Of a stretch of 64,000 bases of DNA, positions 1 to 10,813 are shown piece by piece (the stretch's first letter is position 1; each line of letters begins with the position of its first letter). The DNA is taken from the NCBI GenBank assembly GCA_021399435.1, contig JAJTUP010000012.1, positions 186,001 through 250,000 on the forward strand, written 5' to 3'. This DNA is from Diaporthe sp. PMI_573 (taxonomy: Eukaryota; Ascomycota; Sordariomycetes; Diaporthales; Diaporthaceae). The notes beneath the pieces were generated by a model that made no database searches, was not told the origin of the DNA, and saw only the letters and a program-made list of their open reading frames with translations. A program made the translations under genes and the position numbers.

Positions 1-2
1 CA

Positions 3-653
3 CTCGCCAGCAACAAGCATGCTGCTGACACAGCTAGTTTGTACGGCGGCAAAGGCGGGCAGGTTGTTGAACTCGACAGCCTCGATCTCCAAGGTCCTAC
101 CCGTGATGGAGCATCCCCGCCGCCGTACACAGATATTGGACCCAGCCCACCTTTTGTGACGGATACTCCGACGGGGAAAAAGCGGCGGAGGGAGACCAGC
201 TCGGAAGCCAGTGCCGCTGAGTATCGGCAAGACGACAGCAAGGCCTTCGAAGACAAGAAGGCGTTTGCTAAGGTTCTGAAGGACGAATTCAAGGCAGAGC
301 TCAAGGCAGAGCTGATGAGCGAGCTCAGGGCTGCCATGAAAGCCGAGCTCAAAAACGAAATAAAGAAAGAGCTACTCAGTGAGGTAATGCCGGAAATAGA
401 GAGGCGGATCCTCGACCGCGTCGAAGAACGTCTGCAGGACCAGGACGATGATCTTGAAAAGCAACTGTACGATCTCAGGCATGAGGTTGGGGCCACGGTC
501 TACTCAGAGGTTGAGGATCAGACATACATGGCTCGCAAGGAGTTGGAAGATTTCGTGCAGGAAGAAATGGAAGAGGCCCAGAAACGGGTCGAGGAGCGAA
601 TAGTAGATAGACTAGAAAGTGCCAACATGAATATAAGATTTAATGACCGGTAG
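3..653 (+). CDS. C-terminal part of a coiled-coil protein, 5' end outside window
   Basis: The frame is open from the first bases of the window and ends at a TAG at 651-653, so only the last ~216 residues are seen. The first ATG in frame lies well inside, so the true start is upstream. The segment begins with a Gly/Pro/Ser-rich linker and a basic patch (KKRRRE). It then becomes almost entirely charged helix (runs of K, E, A, L, D), including a short repeat of FKAELKAEL type, and looks like a long coiled coil. No catalytic motif is visible. I do not recognise the family; a cytoskeletal, nuclear or scaffold role is possible but unsupported. It is tandem with the next gene, 233 bp away. Confidence 0.7.
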   Translation, partial: LASNKHAADTASLYGGKGGQVVELDSLDLQGPTRDGASPPPYTDIGPSPPFVTDTPTGKKRRRETSSEASAAEYRQDDSKAFEDKKAFAKVLKDEFKAELKAELMSELRAAMKAELKNEIKKELLSEVMPEIERRILDRVEERLQDQDDDLEKQLYDLRHEVGATVYSEVEDQTYMARKELEDFVQEEMEEAQKRVEERIVDRLESANMNIRFNDR

Positions 654-886
654 AATTTGGGTTCCCATGCTCCGGATGTGCTGGTGGTCTTGGGGCGAAC
701 TACAGTAGTTGAGCACCTCTCACCTGCTGCCACGACACCAGGGTTAGGCTTCAAGTTCAGCCAAAGTGACGCAAGTAGCACTACAGACCCAGCTTTTGCC
801 AGGCACCTTCGCATCCCATTCCGATTCAAGACATCAAACCATCGTGATTCAAAAAGTCTGGATTACTGGCTCGGCACCTGCACATC

Positions 887-1696
887 ATGGCGCCAAGCAT
901 CCGCATTCCCAAGGCCGAGGACTTCAAGTCCTTGGAACCAGACCTGAACGTGTCTCTGCATTTCCCCTCGCCGCCAGAGTCCACCACCGCCACTCTGATC
1001 CTGTTCCACGGGCTCGGCGACTCGGACGCCCCCTTTGCCGGCTTTGCGCAGAGCATCAACCTCCCAGGCGTTCTGGGCATCTCAGTGCGAGGAACCAGCC
1101 CGCTGCCGCCAGCCTTGCTTGGACTGCCGCCGGACAGTGGCCCTACCATGAACTTCCACTGGGGAGACGACCTGAACATTGGAAGCTCGGGCGGGTTGGA
1201 TGCCGACCCTGGGTTCACCAAGGCGGCTGACCTTGTTCTCAACAGGCTCATCAGGGAGACCCTGATTGAGAACTGTGGCTGGGAGCTGTCTGACATACTC
1301 TTCTTCGGCTACGGACAGGGTGGCTCACTGGCGTTGGGTCTGGCCTCCAAGCTCCGCGAGGGACCTCAGGTTGAGGAGGTGAAGGAGGACAAGGATGGAA
1401 AGCCTGTTGAGACGGGCAAGGCTTTCAAGGGCGTGGTGTCCATCGGAGGAGACCTGCCGCCGTCAATGATCCCGTCGCTGAGTGCAAGGCCCAAGTCAGA
1501 GACGCCAGTCCTGATTTGCCGCGGCAGGTCATGCGACACCGTTGACGACGATGCCGTCGACCTTCTCAAGAGGGAATTTTCCAACGTGCAGGATGTCAAG
1601 TGGAACAAAAAGGACAGCACCATGCCTTCGAGCCAGGAAGAGGTGTTGCCGATGATGAAATTCTTCGCGGATCGGCTGCGAACTGATGCGCTTTGA
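887..1696 (+). CDS. Acyl-protein thioesterase/carboxylesterase-like protein, probable pseudoenzyme
   Basis: Single-exon 269-residue protein of the alpha/beta-hydrolase phospholipase/carboxylesterase (APT1-like) family. The oxyanion-hole strand LILFHGLGDSD is at residues 37-47, the FHWGDD loop at ~90-95, and the nucleophile-elbow position at 141-146. Active members read G-[FY]-S-Q-G-G there; this protein reads GYGQGG, with Gly143 (codon GGA) where the catalytic Ser should be. The C-terminal MHSS-type motif that carries the catalytic His reads MPSS (Pro247). An Asp is still present near 217. With two of three triad positions changed, deacylation by the usual mechanism looks impossible, although the fold looks intact and the frame is clean. 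The ATG at 887 has a good context (ATCATGGCG). A binding or regulatory role is inference. Confidence 0.85.
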   Translation: MAPSIRIPKAEDFKSLEPDLNVSLHFPSPPESTTATLILFHGLGDSDAPFAGFAQSINLPGVLGISVRGTSPLPPALLGLPPDSGPTMNFHWGDDLNIGSSGGLDADPGFTKAADLVLNRLIRETLIENCGWELSDILFFGYGQGGSLALGLASKLREGPQVEEVKEDKDGKPVETGKAFKGVVSIGGDLPPSMIPSLSARPKSETPVLICRGRSCDTVDDDAVDLLKREFSNVQDVKWNKKDSTMPSSQEEVLPMMKFFADRLRTDAL

Positions 1697-2010
1697 GGAG
1701 CGTGGGTGGCACCTTCTCCGGTTGGCCATTTGGACCTTCGCCTGGTCGAGAGCGACGGATGCCTCAAGAGCCTATGATCCGCCGTAGCGTGGCTTCCTGT
1801 TATCTAGGTCAACTGCCAGCACACCCGGGTTGTTGCTGCAGGCTCCAGCAGAAGTTGCACTGGTGACTTTGCGGTCCTGCCCCCGAGATAAACAACACAA
1901 CCATCTTCTCCGGCCACAGTCTTCTTACCATCCGCTTAAAATCAGATGCCATTACCGTCAAACCTACCTTCGCCTGTCTTTGCATTTATACCAATATTTG
2001 TGCGCAACTC
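1697..2010 (+). promoter_or_regulatory. Intergenic: 3' end of thioesterase-like gene and leader of PLAC8 gene
   Basis: About 310 bp without a supported gene. Short ORFs at 1830 and 1946 show no family signature. It should hold the 3' UTR of the upstream gene and the promoter and leader of the PLAC8-type gene. Confidence 0.4.
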
Positions 2011-4347
2011 GTGTCCAGCAACCTGCTCAACATGTTTGACCCAATGCATCCGAGCGTCGGTGGTGTCGTACCACCGAATGGCGCTGGTCCATCAATCCCT
2101 CTCGAGAGTCTTCACCGCAACACCATAGAGGAAGGCAAGGACTCGATGGATTTCGGTGCTGCCAGCACCAGCGACAAGGGAAAGCATGCCGTCCCTCTCG
2201 ACGACCTCCGCCGGGCCGTGGAGGGCATCGAGAATATCCAGACTGGGCCGCCATCCAAAATCCATAACTTTGTGGCAACTGATACTGGCATCGTTGGCAG
2301 CATAGTGCCAAATCTGCCTAGTGCGCCGCAGCTCAACCGGTCGGACGCTCTCAAGATCATGGACAAATCCGAGGCCATCGAAGGCATATTTTGCCCATGC
2401 ATCACTTACGGCAAAGTTAAGCATGAGCTGGACCAGGCTCAAAAGGATCGTGCTGGTGAGGAAGAAGGCGAGGACGAAAATTTCAACGCATGCAACGGGC
2501 CCTGCTGTAGCTACGCAGCCGTCACCATCCTCTTGCTTTGTGAGTCCGCTCCGCGACAGATAGTGCTACCTATGGCGTTGACTGAGCTGACCGGTACTTG
2601 AAGAGTTTGGCGGCGGAATACTAGCGACCAAGCAGACGAAGGCGATTCGCCTCTTCTACGACATGGGACTGTACGAGGGCAATCAGGCGCTCAATGTCGT
2701 CCTCCACGGTGTCACTAATCTCCGCAACCTTGCCGAAGTCCGAATTCGCGAGGAAATCAGAAAACAGCTTCACCTAGGCGCCGTTGGGAAGGCTCAGCAA
2801 TATGTGTCTCAAGTGCCGATGGAAATGAAGAAGATGTTGCCGGACCAGCTCCCTCAAATTGTTGATATGCAAGAGCCGCTGGACTATGTCGTCGAAGAGG
2901 GAAAGACAAGGGCCGACTCTCTGGTCGGTCGTTTCAAACATTTGATGGAGAGAAAAGCCTCGGAACAGCCCGAGAAGGGGCCTCAAATAGACGTCCCTAC
3001 GACCATCGGCCCTTCCCAGAAACCGAGTCCTGATGTTCCTCCTGAGGTGAAGGAGGACAGACCAGCAAGGCTGTTCCCTTTGGCCTTCGGAGAAAAGAAA
3101 GCCGACAAGGGCGAAGAGCCAAAGGAGCCGAAGAAGCCAAAGACCAAGTCCAGAAACCGGATCAAGAAGAGTCAGAAAGGAAAGGGCAAACAAGTAGACA
3201 GGGAGAATGAGCCTCCAGCACCTGTTGAAGCGCAGCTGGATGACGAAGCAGACCAAGCCACGCAAGAACCAGACAGCGCACTGGAAGGTCTTCCCGAAGT
3301 CAGACTGGACCGAGGACATTCGATCGTGGAGATACCCACCAACGCTCGCGTTCATTCTATTTCGGACGACATCTTCCTCGTCGAAAATCCGCCCCTTCGG
3401 CCACACTCACTTGACTTGGACAGCATCGTGCCCTTTGACAAGGCACGCCTTTCCCATATCCTCGAGCACGACCAGATCATCCCAGAGAAGCCAGCCCCAG
3501 AGGAACACCGCCTCTCAAAAGACACCATGATCCCCAAGCCAGCCGTGACGCCAGGCCACTTCCTCGAGGGCGACCCCGTCGTCTCGGGACCACGGCCCGT
3601 CTTCTCCCACGAGATCCTAGACGATCCCATCGTGGAGCGAGCCAAGGCGTTTCTGCCCCACACGCTCGAGTCGGACAAGAAGATCGCAGCGGCCGAGGCA
3701 GCCAGGGCACACTCCCTCGCCAGCGACGCGGTCCTCCCTGCGGCACCCAGGCCGGGAGCCGCGCACGACCTCGAGAGCGACAAGATGATCGCGGCGCCTA
3801 CACCCGGCCGCGGGGAGCACGACATCAACCGCGACGTGCGCATCCTGTCGCCGTCGGGCCAGGTGCGCACCACGCATACTATCGAGGACGACGAGGTCAT
3901 CCGCGAGGGGGCGCAGTTCCGCAAGTCGCCGCGCCCGGATGCTGCTGCCATGCCTGGGAACTGGGCTTCGTCTTCTACTTCCGAGGAGGGGGTTGAGACA
4001 AACAAGAATCTGGTGGGTTCCCTCAACGCCGTCATCGACTCTGCCGACCGGGCGTTGGACGATCTGGGCCGGCCGAGCGAGTCTGGAAAGGAGAATAAGG
4101 CGGCTGGTACGTATCAATGAATGATTTATTCCCTGCTCTCATATTAGCCAAAGTGTGGATTTTCGGCTCGGCTGACTCGAACTCAGAAGGATCCGATGCG
4201 CCGTCGGGTCGTGGTTTCTGGGGCAGGATGTTCCCCAAGCGACAGAATACTGCCCCCGCCGCTGTTCAGGAAGTCACTGCCCCTGCTGGCGGCCAGCCGG
4301 CTACGACGGAAGTGGAGGGGAATACCGAGGGCCAGACACAGTCCTGA
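2011..4347 (+). CDS. PLAC8-type protein with a C-terminal tandem 17-residue repeat
   Basis: Three exons are inferred: 2011-2539, 2606-4106 and 4187-4347, ~729 residues. Exon 1 carries the PLAC8 hallmark GIFCPCITYGKVKHEL, followed by a second Cys cluster (ACNGPCC) and a hydrophobic stretch. Exon 2 opens with GGGILATKQTKAIRLFYDMG, matching the R..YGI part of PLAC8, but the later CC/CP-C cysteines of the family are absent, so the domain is degenerate. A Lys-rich basic region follows, then eleven or more tandem units of about 17 residues (H-x-[LI]-x-x-D-x-x-[IV], 3317-3920). Exon 3 gives a short polar tail. Intron 2 (4107-4186, GTACGT...CAG) joins in phase. Intron 1 has ideal signals (GTGAGT at 2540, GCTGAC branch, AG at 2605), yet joining there shifts the frame by one base (see findings). 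PLAC8 proteins are usually membrane-associated; the function here is unknown. Confidence 0.8.
3317..3920 (+). repeat. Coding tandem repeat, ~51 bp / 17-residue unit, 11-12 copies
   Basis: Successive units in the PLAC8 gene start with His and follow H-x-[ILF]-x-x-D-x-x-[IVM], with Pro/Ala-rich spacers. Examples of unit openings are HSLDLDSIV, HILEHDQII, HRLSKDTMI, HFLEGDPVV, HEILDDPIV, HTLESDKKI, HSLASDAVL, HDLESDKMI, HDINRDVRI and HTIEDDEVI. The first copy (HSIVEIPT at 3317) is degenerate. Spacing is 17 residues for most units and 18-19 for the last few. The DNA is not identical between copies, so this is an old, protein-level repeat under constraint. Confidence 0.88.
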
Positions 4348-5717
4348 GTGTCTTCAAATCTGGCGCTTCGTGGGATACAGTACGATTGGGAATCGTTTGC
4401 GGGGGACTTGTGGAAGCACGGACAGACGGGAGGCTAGGGCATCGGTCATCTCCCTTCTCCCAGTCTCCATGGACAGACGAAAGCTGTCTTGGGCTGCAAC
4501 GGTCGGACGACGGTTTCATTCTTTCCTTCAGTGGCATTGATTAGTCTTACAACGAATCACCTAGGGCAACCACCGCTAAAAACACTTCCACACAGATGGA
4601 ATAATACAGATAGAAACACTTCTTTCTTCTCCCTATAAGCTGGCAGAATTGAGCCTGATATCTCGTCCGGTGCACTTTCGTGACAATGGATGAGTTAATG
4701 CTCGACATTCCGATCATGATTCACACAAAGCAGGCCAATAGAGAACAGTAGCCACTCATACTTTCTTCCAATGACATTTTTATTTGTTTTACTAGGCTTG
4801 ATCTCACAAGTGGATGGTAATGGCATGCGCAGAACTGTGTGTCGCGGCCCAAAACTCTTCTTGTAATGTACATTGAAATAAACAAAAAAAGGTGTAGGTC
4901 TTTTGAGTCCAACTAGGACCCCAGAAGCTTGCTTCTCGTGTTGATGGTTTGTTGGAAATAGGAGATTACAGGATGATTGTGTCGTGATGTGATGATAAAC
5001 CCCGGGATAAGGGGGCCCCAAGTCAAGACCCCGATTTTGCAAAAATTCGCCCCTTTGGTTTGAATATTTCTGCTCCTTTCAGCTCTTACACGCCTGAACT
5101 TCCAAATTTGCGCAAAGAGCAAGTAAAGACACAAAGGGAAAGGTGGGAAAATTCAGGAACCCCCCAAAAAAGACAAATCAGAAGTCCCAGTTTCCGTCCG
5201 GTGTACCAATACCGAGAAACAACCCTAATGCTTTATGTGAATCAATCAGCCATGTGTCTTCCTTTCTCCTTCCTCTGGCAGCATACATGCGAATTACGGC
5301 TTTTGAGCAAAAGCTTTCGATGCGCTCTTTCCCCTTCGTGGAACGGTTGCTCTGATCTCTGTTGATGCAATACCTTTTCGTACTGTACATCTGCTCCTTC
5401 AGCTTGGTGCCTCTCCCACACAGAGACTCGATGTATATACATCATCGTGCCTTCTGTTGTAGCTTCTCCAGTACAGCCATAGCGCAGTATTTCAATGGAG
5501 TATTCAGCATGAGCAGTGCGGGGACAAGGTCTGAAGTAATCCCGATTCCGATCAGTGTGGAACGCGGTGGGCATTCGGCCTGAGCTGCTCACGCTCATGC
5601 GATGGACGATTTCGATGTGGTCGAGACACATGGACTGGTGGACGACCCCGGCGGATGTAGATGGATCCTGGCAGCCAAATAATGTCTGCGCATGCGGGTG
5701 GCGCAAGTGGATTATGA
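4348..5717. other. Intergenic, convergent 3' flanks, no gene seen
   Basis: 1.37 kb between the convergent PLAC8 and Tem1 genes. The ORFs here are short, on both strands, and lack recognisable motifs. It presumably holds both 3' UTRs. No tRNA signature was seen. Confidence 0.5.
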
Positions 5718-6733
5718 CTAGCAGTTTTGGTAGAGGAGCAGGGGTTCGCCAACGTTCTCGATCTCGGGTATTGTGCACTTTAAGTCAAAGGCCTTGGATA
5801 GCACAATTTTGAATATCTGGGGCCGGTTAGCGCCTCAAAAGACTAATGGTGGCTTCGAAGGAGCACGAACCTTTTGCACGTTGATGCTGTGACTAGTGCT
5901 GCTGAAGATCAGAGCAGCTCGCATTGCCTTTGCGAAACGTCGTGCCTGTTTATCCGACATTAGCCTTGCCGTGGTCGTGGACTGCAGCTACTACGAAGTA
6001 TCCGTACCTGGTTTGATATCTCTTCCTGGTCCTCGCGTGGGAAGTTCACAAAGTGGTCGTACTTTGTGCCGACCAGGATAGGAATGGCCGTCTTGTTGAA
6101 GCCACGACCTTGGCGGTACCACTCCTTGATGCTGTTCAGAGTACTTTTCCGCGTCAAGTCGAACATGAACAGGATGGCGACAGCATCGTTGCAGACGAGA
6201 GGCAGCATATTAACGAACTCGCGCTGTCCGCCCAGATCCCAGATGCTGAAGGTAATCTCCGTGTTCCGGATGCTGATTGTCTTCTCCATGAAGTTGACGC
6301 CCAAGGTCTGGATGTAGTCCTCGTCCCAGCTGCCCTCGACATATTTGACCATTAATGACGTCTTGCCGATCTGCGCATCTCCGACCATCCCGACCTTTAT
6401 CACGACATGGTTTCGGCCGTTTGCGGCGTTTGCATCTGAGGGAACGCCTGCGGACGCGCGATCTGGGTAGCCCTGGCTGGACACCTGTGAGGGCGGTCTG
6501 GAGATATTCGAGCCTGCTTGGGCATTCTGTGGGATAGGAGGCGTGGTGTAGCGTGCTGCAGGGTCCATTTCGTCTGGGGAGTAGGGTGCATCAGCCATGG
6601 CTGAGTCGAATGATTGCGACGGGTGTTGGCGGGTGTTGCCGTTCTCGAAGCCGTATCCGCCGACCATGTTCGGGGAGCCCTCGATGCCACCGAAGGTATC
6701 CTCTTGGCTGTCCACGGGCGGCTGATCGTCCAT
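5718..6733 (-). CDS. TEM1/spg1: Septum-promoting Ras-like GTPase, Tem1/Spg1 family
   Basis: Exons on the minus strand are 6733-6008, 5945-5871 and 5816-5718, all joined in phase 0, for 299 residues. Roughly 108 disordered Pro/Ser/Asn-rich residues precede the G domain. Motifs seen: P-loop GDAQIGKTS (118-126), the Tem1/Spg1-type switch WDLGGQ (165-170), TKYD (223-226) in place of the usual NKxD, and the G5-like SSTSHSINV in exon 2. The protein has no C-terminal CaaX cysteine box, as is usual for this subfamily. Spg1/Tem1 starts the septation/mitotic-exit kinase cascade from the spindle pole body; that role is from family knowledge. The stop is TAG at 5720-5718. The gene is convergent with the PLAC8 gene and has a very long upstream region. 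Confidence 0.93.
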
Positions 6734-9700
6734 AATATCGGTCGCGTGGTACAGGTGGGCTGGAGACCCTGCCGTTATCGTCGATGATGAATCTGGGAAG
6801 GATGTCGGGTCAGCAGATGTAAAGGGGGGCGGCGGGTGAGACTAGGTGCGCCAGAGTGAGACCAGCCTAATGAGGGTTGCGCCTGGAAGCGCGTTGTTTC
6901 GGAATGGGGGCGGCGACCTAAGCGCCGGGGGTTGACTTACCCAGGTTGGCGGTGGTGATTGTGCGGCAATCGTCACCGGCGTCGGGATCAAGGAAGGGTG
7001 GTGTCGGACTTGGAGAGCAGTGAAGTGGAACTGAGGGGTTCAAGGGAGGGAAGGCAGCCCTATCCCAGCTGCGGCTTCATGAAGAAGACGGCTGTCTTGC
7101 AGGGAGTGAGCGTGTGAAGCGGAAGAGAGCGGCTGAACTGTGCTCAGCTGGCTCCTGGCTCTCTGGTGGGAATTTGGTTAGTTGGGATAGCAGGGTGAGA
7201 GCAAGATCAAGGTTGAGGTCAAGGCCAGGTCCAAAGTGGTAGAGGGAGGATGTGGGAGGGATGATTGGTGACGGGGAGTTTTGGTGGTGCAGCGTGGGCT
7301 GAAATGCGACATGGATAAGCCCGTTTGAGGGGGCTTTCAGGTACGGCCACATACATGGATTTGCCGGGGATGGTCGATCTCAGATGCAGGCAGGATCCAA
7401 AGGGGTCTTCTTGTACGGGAAGAAAGGCGAAGACAAGGCTGAAGCGAAGGGGTGCTGCAGGCTGCAGAATGCTTGCAGCAGCGTCACTGGCAGTTGTTTT
7501 GCCGTCGGGGTCAGCGTCACTGTTGCTCACCGACTGCGACTGGGGGGAGAGAAGTGGGCGCAGCTATCGGCGATGCGGGCGCAGGGCAGGGCGGGCAGGG
7601 CAGGTAGGGCAGGGCAGGGCAAGCAGCGGGACAGCGGGACTGGATTCGAAGCCCTCAAGAAGAATTGGAATAATCAGCAGTCGGATGCGCTGGCGATTAT
7701 GACAGAAGACGGTGGATCATGGACCGTGGGCGGGTGGATCGTGGAGCAGCAGGCAGGGTGGCCTGGCGGGTGGGCACCGGCTGAGATGGTCTCTTTTGAG
7801 TGCCAGACTCCGTCAATCCGTGTCCGTCAGTCCTTTGCCTGGCCCGGGCAGACGAGGATCGACGCTCGCCTCGAGGTTCGATGTGTGGAGGTGGAGGTGG
7901 ATGTTGGCCCAGGTCGGATTCAACAACCATGAGTGCCGTTTGCCGTCTGCCGTCTGCCGTATGCCGATGTCTCTGACTGATAAAGGTTGGCAGACCGGTT
8001 GGTTTAAGTTGGTTCGGTTCGCCTCGCTTCAACTCTCTGGGATGGGATATTGGGCAAGCTGGCAGGTCAATCTCCCAGGTTACCTGGACACGAGTAAACA
8101 CCGCGGGAGCAGACGTCGTGGTTGGCCTGACCCTGCAACTCCCTGAGCTGTGCTGCACTGCAGTGCTGTGTCCTGTGCCCTGTGCGGTGCCTGTGTTGTC
8201 GTGCTTGAGCTTTGACCCAATGGCACGACTCCATCAGGACCGCAGGACCAGGCAGGGGCTCCACTGAGGGGTCGGGCTGTTCGGGTCAAGTGGCCCAGCA
8301 GTTCATAGCGCGACAAGCTTGCTGCACGCAGAAGGGAGAAAGACCGGAGTGGGACTGTGGGACCAAAGCATATGGGGCTGACGCGACGCGATGCGATGCG
8401 TGTTTGTTACCTGCAGCCGATTTACAACAAGCACTGCGCAGGCTGATCACAACACGTCCCGCAACTCTATCTGCCACCTCTCCGTTTGGCTGGTCATCCG
8501 ACACCATCTGTGTCTGGCTTCTGACCTCATGAAACAACAACAGCTGGCGGTGAGAAGCCGTCACCAGAGCAGAGGGGGCCCGAAAAACGGCCAGCCAAGC
8601 ATCAGCATTAGGGTGTGTCTCTCTCCTCGTGCACCAACTGCACACGATGCATAGACGAACGGTAGTGGCACTTCACTATGGCTATGATGCGTTGTCTATG
8701 ACTCTCTTCTTCATGCGCCGCATCCTTTCTCGACAGCTGATGCCTGTCTCCCGCCTTCCAGAATGTCTATATCACGGCTGGATATCGCAATCCCCCCTTC
8801 TCTAGTCCGCGGGACGAGTCTGGACTATCCGTGCTGGCGTACCAAGGAATTTTTTTGAAAACGGTGAACTTCCGATAATGCTCATTTGTAGCCCACCTCG
8901 GCCGGTACTCTGGCGTCCAGCTCGAGGCTTCCCACATGCGCCCCGGAAGTCCTGAGCACAGTCCAGATGTCCAGAACGGCTAACAGTGGGCGGGGCCAGC
9001 TTGTGCTCACCATTACCATGACATCGCTTAAGTCACGTCTGCCGAGTGCCTTGACCAAGTCATCGCAGCGTCATCGGACCTCGTCGGCCGCTTCGCCAGG
9101 ACCTCATTGCCTGAGCTTGCCGGTGCCTGCACACATCAACGGTTTCCCTTGTAGAAAGTCTGCATGCAAAGATGACAGCGCCAAAAATGCATAGCTATGC
9201 GTCTTAATAAATAATCTCTTGCTTGGATCATGCACGACATCTCAGAGGACGGCACGGCTTTCACCCAAGCTTCCATCCTGGCTCCTGGCAGCAATAGTAT
9301 GTCTGGATGGTAGATAATGTCAACGTCCCACTCCGTCGAGTGCGCATGAAAGGGGTAGGCGGTTCGACCTGGATCTGATTCGGACTACTGCCATTTCGTG
9401 TTGAAAATTCAGATAGGCTAGTGCTGTTGAGTAAATGGTTCTTATAGACTGCGCAGAAGATCCAAGAATAGCCAACAGACTGCGACTCATCAAGGCAATT
9501 GCAGACTCCAGACTATGAGGATGCGCTGTGGGAGTGAGGCTCTTCAACGCCGAGTGCAAACCGCCTTCTTCTCCCCCCCCCCCCGTGTCCGCACTGGTAC
9601 TTCCCCCCTCCTGCGGCCAAGTCTGGGTTAGGACAGATGCTGGGATGGGCTTTACCTAATATGCATTAGCGTTTCACTGCAATCGGCGCCCGGCTATCAG

Positions 9701-9826
9701 GGGCACGGCAACGGCGAGTCGTCGGGAGACAGGAACGATTCATCGTGCTCCGAATCGCCAAAGCCATTGCCTGTTTTTTTTCTCTACTCATTCTTTCCCT
9801 CCAGGTTCGCCAAAACTGTCACAGCC
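6734..9826. other. Long intergenic region with low-complexity tracts
   Basis: About 3.1 kb between the divergent Tem1 and H-protein genes. ORFs on both strands (the longest, ~180 codons, at 7384-7932) are compositionally odd and match no family I know. Visible structure includes a GGGCA/GCAGG-rich tract at about 7570-7625, a tandem TGCCGTC tract at 7938-7965, and a run of 12 C at 9573-9584. It likely contains the promoters and leaders of both genes. An unrecognised non-coding RNA cannot be excluded. Confidence 0.45.
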
Positions 9827-10487
9827 ATGGCTTCAGTCGCACGCTGCATGCGGGTCGCAAGACCATCCGCCCTCTCAGCTTTCCGTCAGAGCGCCGTCGC
9901 CCGCCCAATTCACAGGTTCAGCGCGGCCAGGACCTTCTCCGTGACAGCTATCAGTACGGTCTCCATCCCCTCCCCCAGCGCCGAAGCCGGCCTGCCACTT
10001 TTTCCAACCTCAGCCCTTCTCCAGGTGCCTGTCCACACAGAGAAATACCAAAACTGACAGCCGCGTGCTTTGCGTGAAAACAGACCCCATAAGGAAGTAC
10101 ACCAAAGACCACGAGTGGATCGACCTGTCGGCCGACAACAAGACTGGCGTGATCGGCATCTCCGAGTACGCGGCCGAGGCGCTGGGCGACGTCGTCTACG
10201 TCGAGCTGCCCGAGGAGGGCCGCGATGTCAAGGCGGGCGACGCCATCGGCGCCGTCGAATCGGTCAAGTCCGCCGCCGACATCAACGCCCCGATCGCCTG
10301 CCGCATCACCCACGTCAACCTCGAGCTGGAGGAGAAGCCCGGGAACATCAACAAGGTCCCCGAGGACGACAGCGCCGGCGGCGGCTGGATCGCCAAGGTC
10401 GAGGTCGACGAGGAGGGCGTCCAGGACCTCGAGGCCCTCATGGGCCCCGAGGAGTACAAGAGCTTCACTGCGTCTGAGGACCACTGA
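9827..10487 (+). CDS. GCV3: Glycine cleavage system H protein, mitochondrial
   Basis: Two exons, 9827-9953 and 10084-10487, give 176 residues. The intron uses GTACGG and the acceptor AAAACAG at 10083; the alternative AG at 10060 would bring in a stop. The first ~40 residues are rich in Arg, Ser and Ala with no acidic residue, a typical mitochondrial presequence. The mature part begins IRKYTKDHEWI and carries the lipoylation motif GAVESVKSAAD, with the lipoyl lysine at about K104. The C-terminal LMGPEEYK helix is also present. The H protein shuttles the methylamine group of glycine between the P, T and L proteins of the glycine decarboxylase complex in the matrix. Length is normal for the family. 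It is convergent with the deaminase gene. Confidence 0.95.
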
Positions 10488-10813
10488 GCTGGGTGGGCAA
10501 AAAGGAAAGAAATGGGAAGGGGGGCAATGGGAGATGTGGTGTGATGTACACATACATACATCCATCTAGGGGCTTCGTGGCATGCGCATGGCAGTTCAAC
10601 CTGGTGAACCGGCAACTGGTTTAACATTTGCACAAGGATAGGCGTTTTCAAGCCGGCGAGGACGGCCCAGGTCTCGCGCGGCTGGCTGGCATTGGCAACA
10701 GGAGATTCTCGGCTCGCTTGCTTGCTCTCTGTATGCGTTAGAAATGAGGCAAGATATCTAAGTCTAATAGAATGTGCAATGCAGCCAAGGACCTCTTCGT
10801 AGCCTGACCATCA
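10488..10813. other. Convergent 3' flanks of H protein and deaminase genes
   Basis: About 325 bp with no ORF of note. It is expected to hold both 3' UTRs. No obvious repeat is seen. Confidence 0.4.

Noticed and set aside
5242..5778. 178-codon minus ORF overlapping the Tem1 end
   Set aside because: Overlaps the third Tem1 exon in another frame and shows no motif.
7384..7932. 182-codon plus ORF upstream of Tem1
   Set aside because: Biased Gly/Ala/Gln/Arg composition, overlapping low-complexity tract, no motif, equal-size ORFs in other frames.
10061..10083. Upstream acceptor AG at 10060 in the H-protein gene
   Set aside because: Using it introduces an in-frame TGA; the AG at 10083 keeps the frame.
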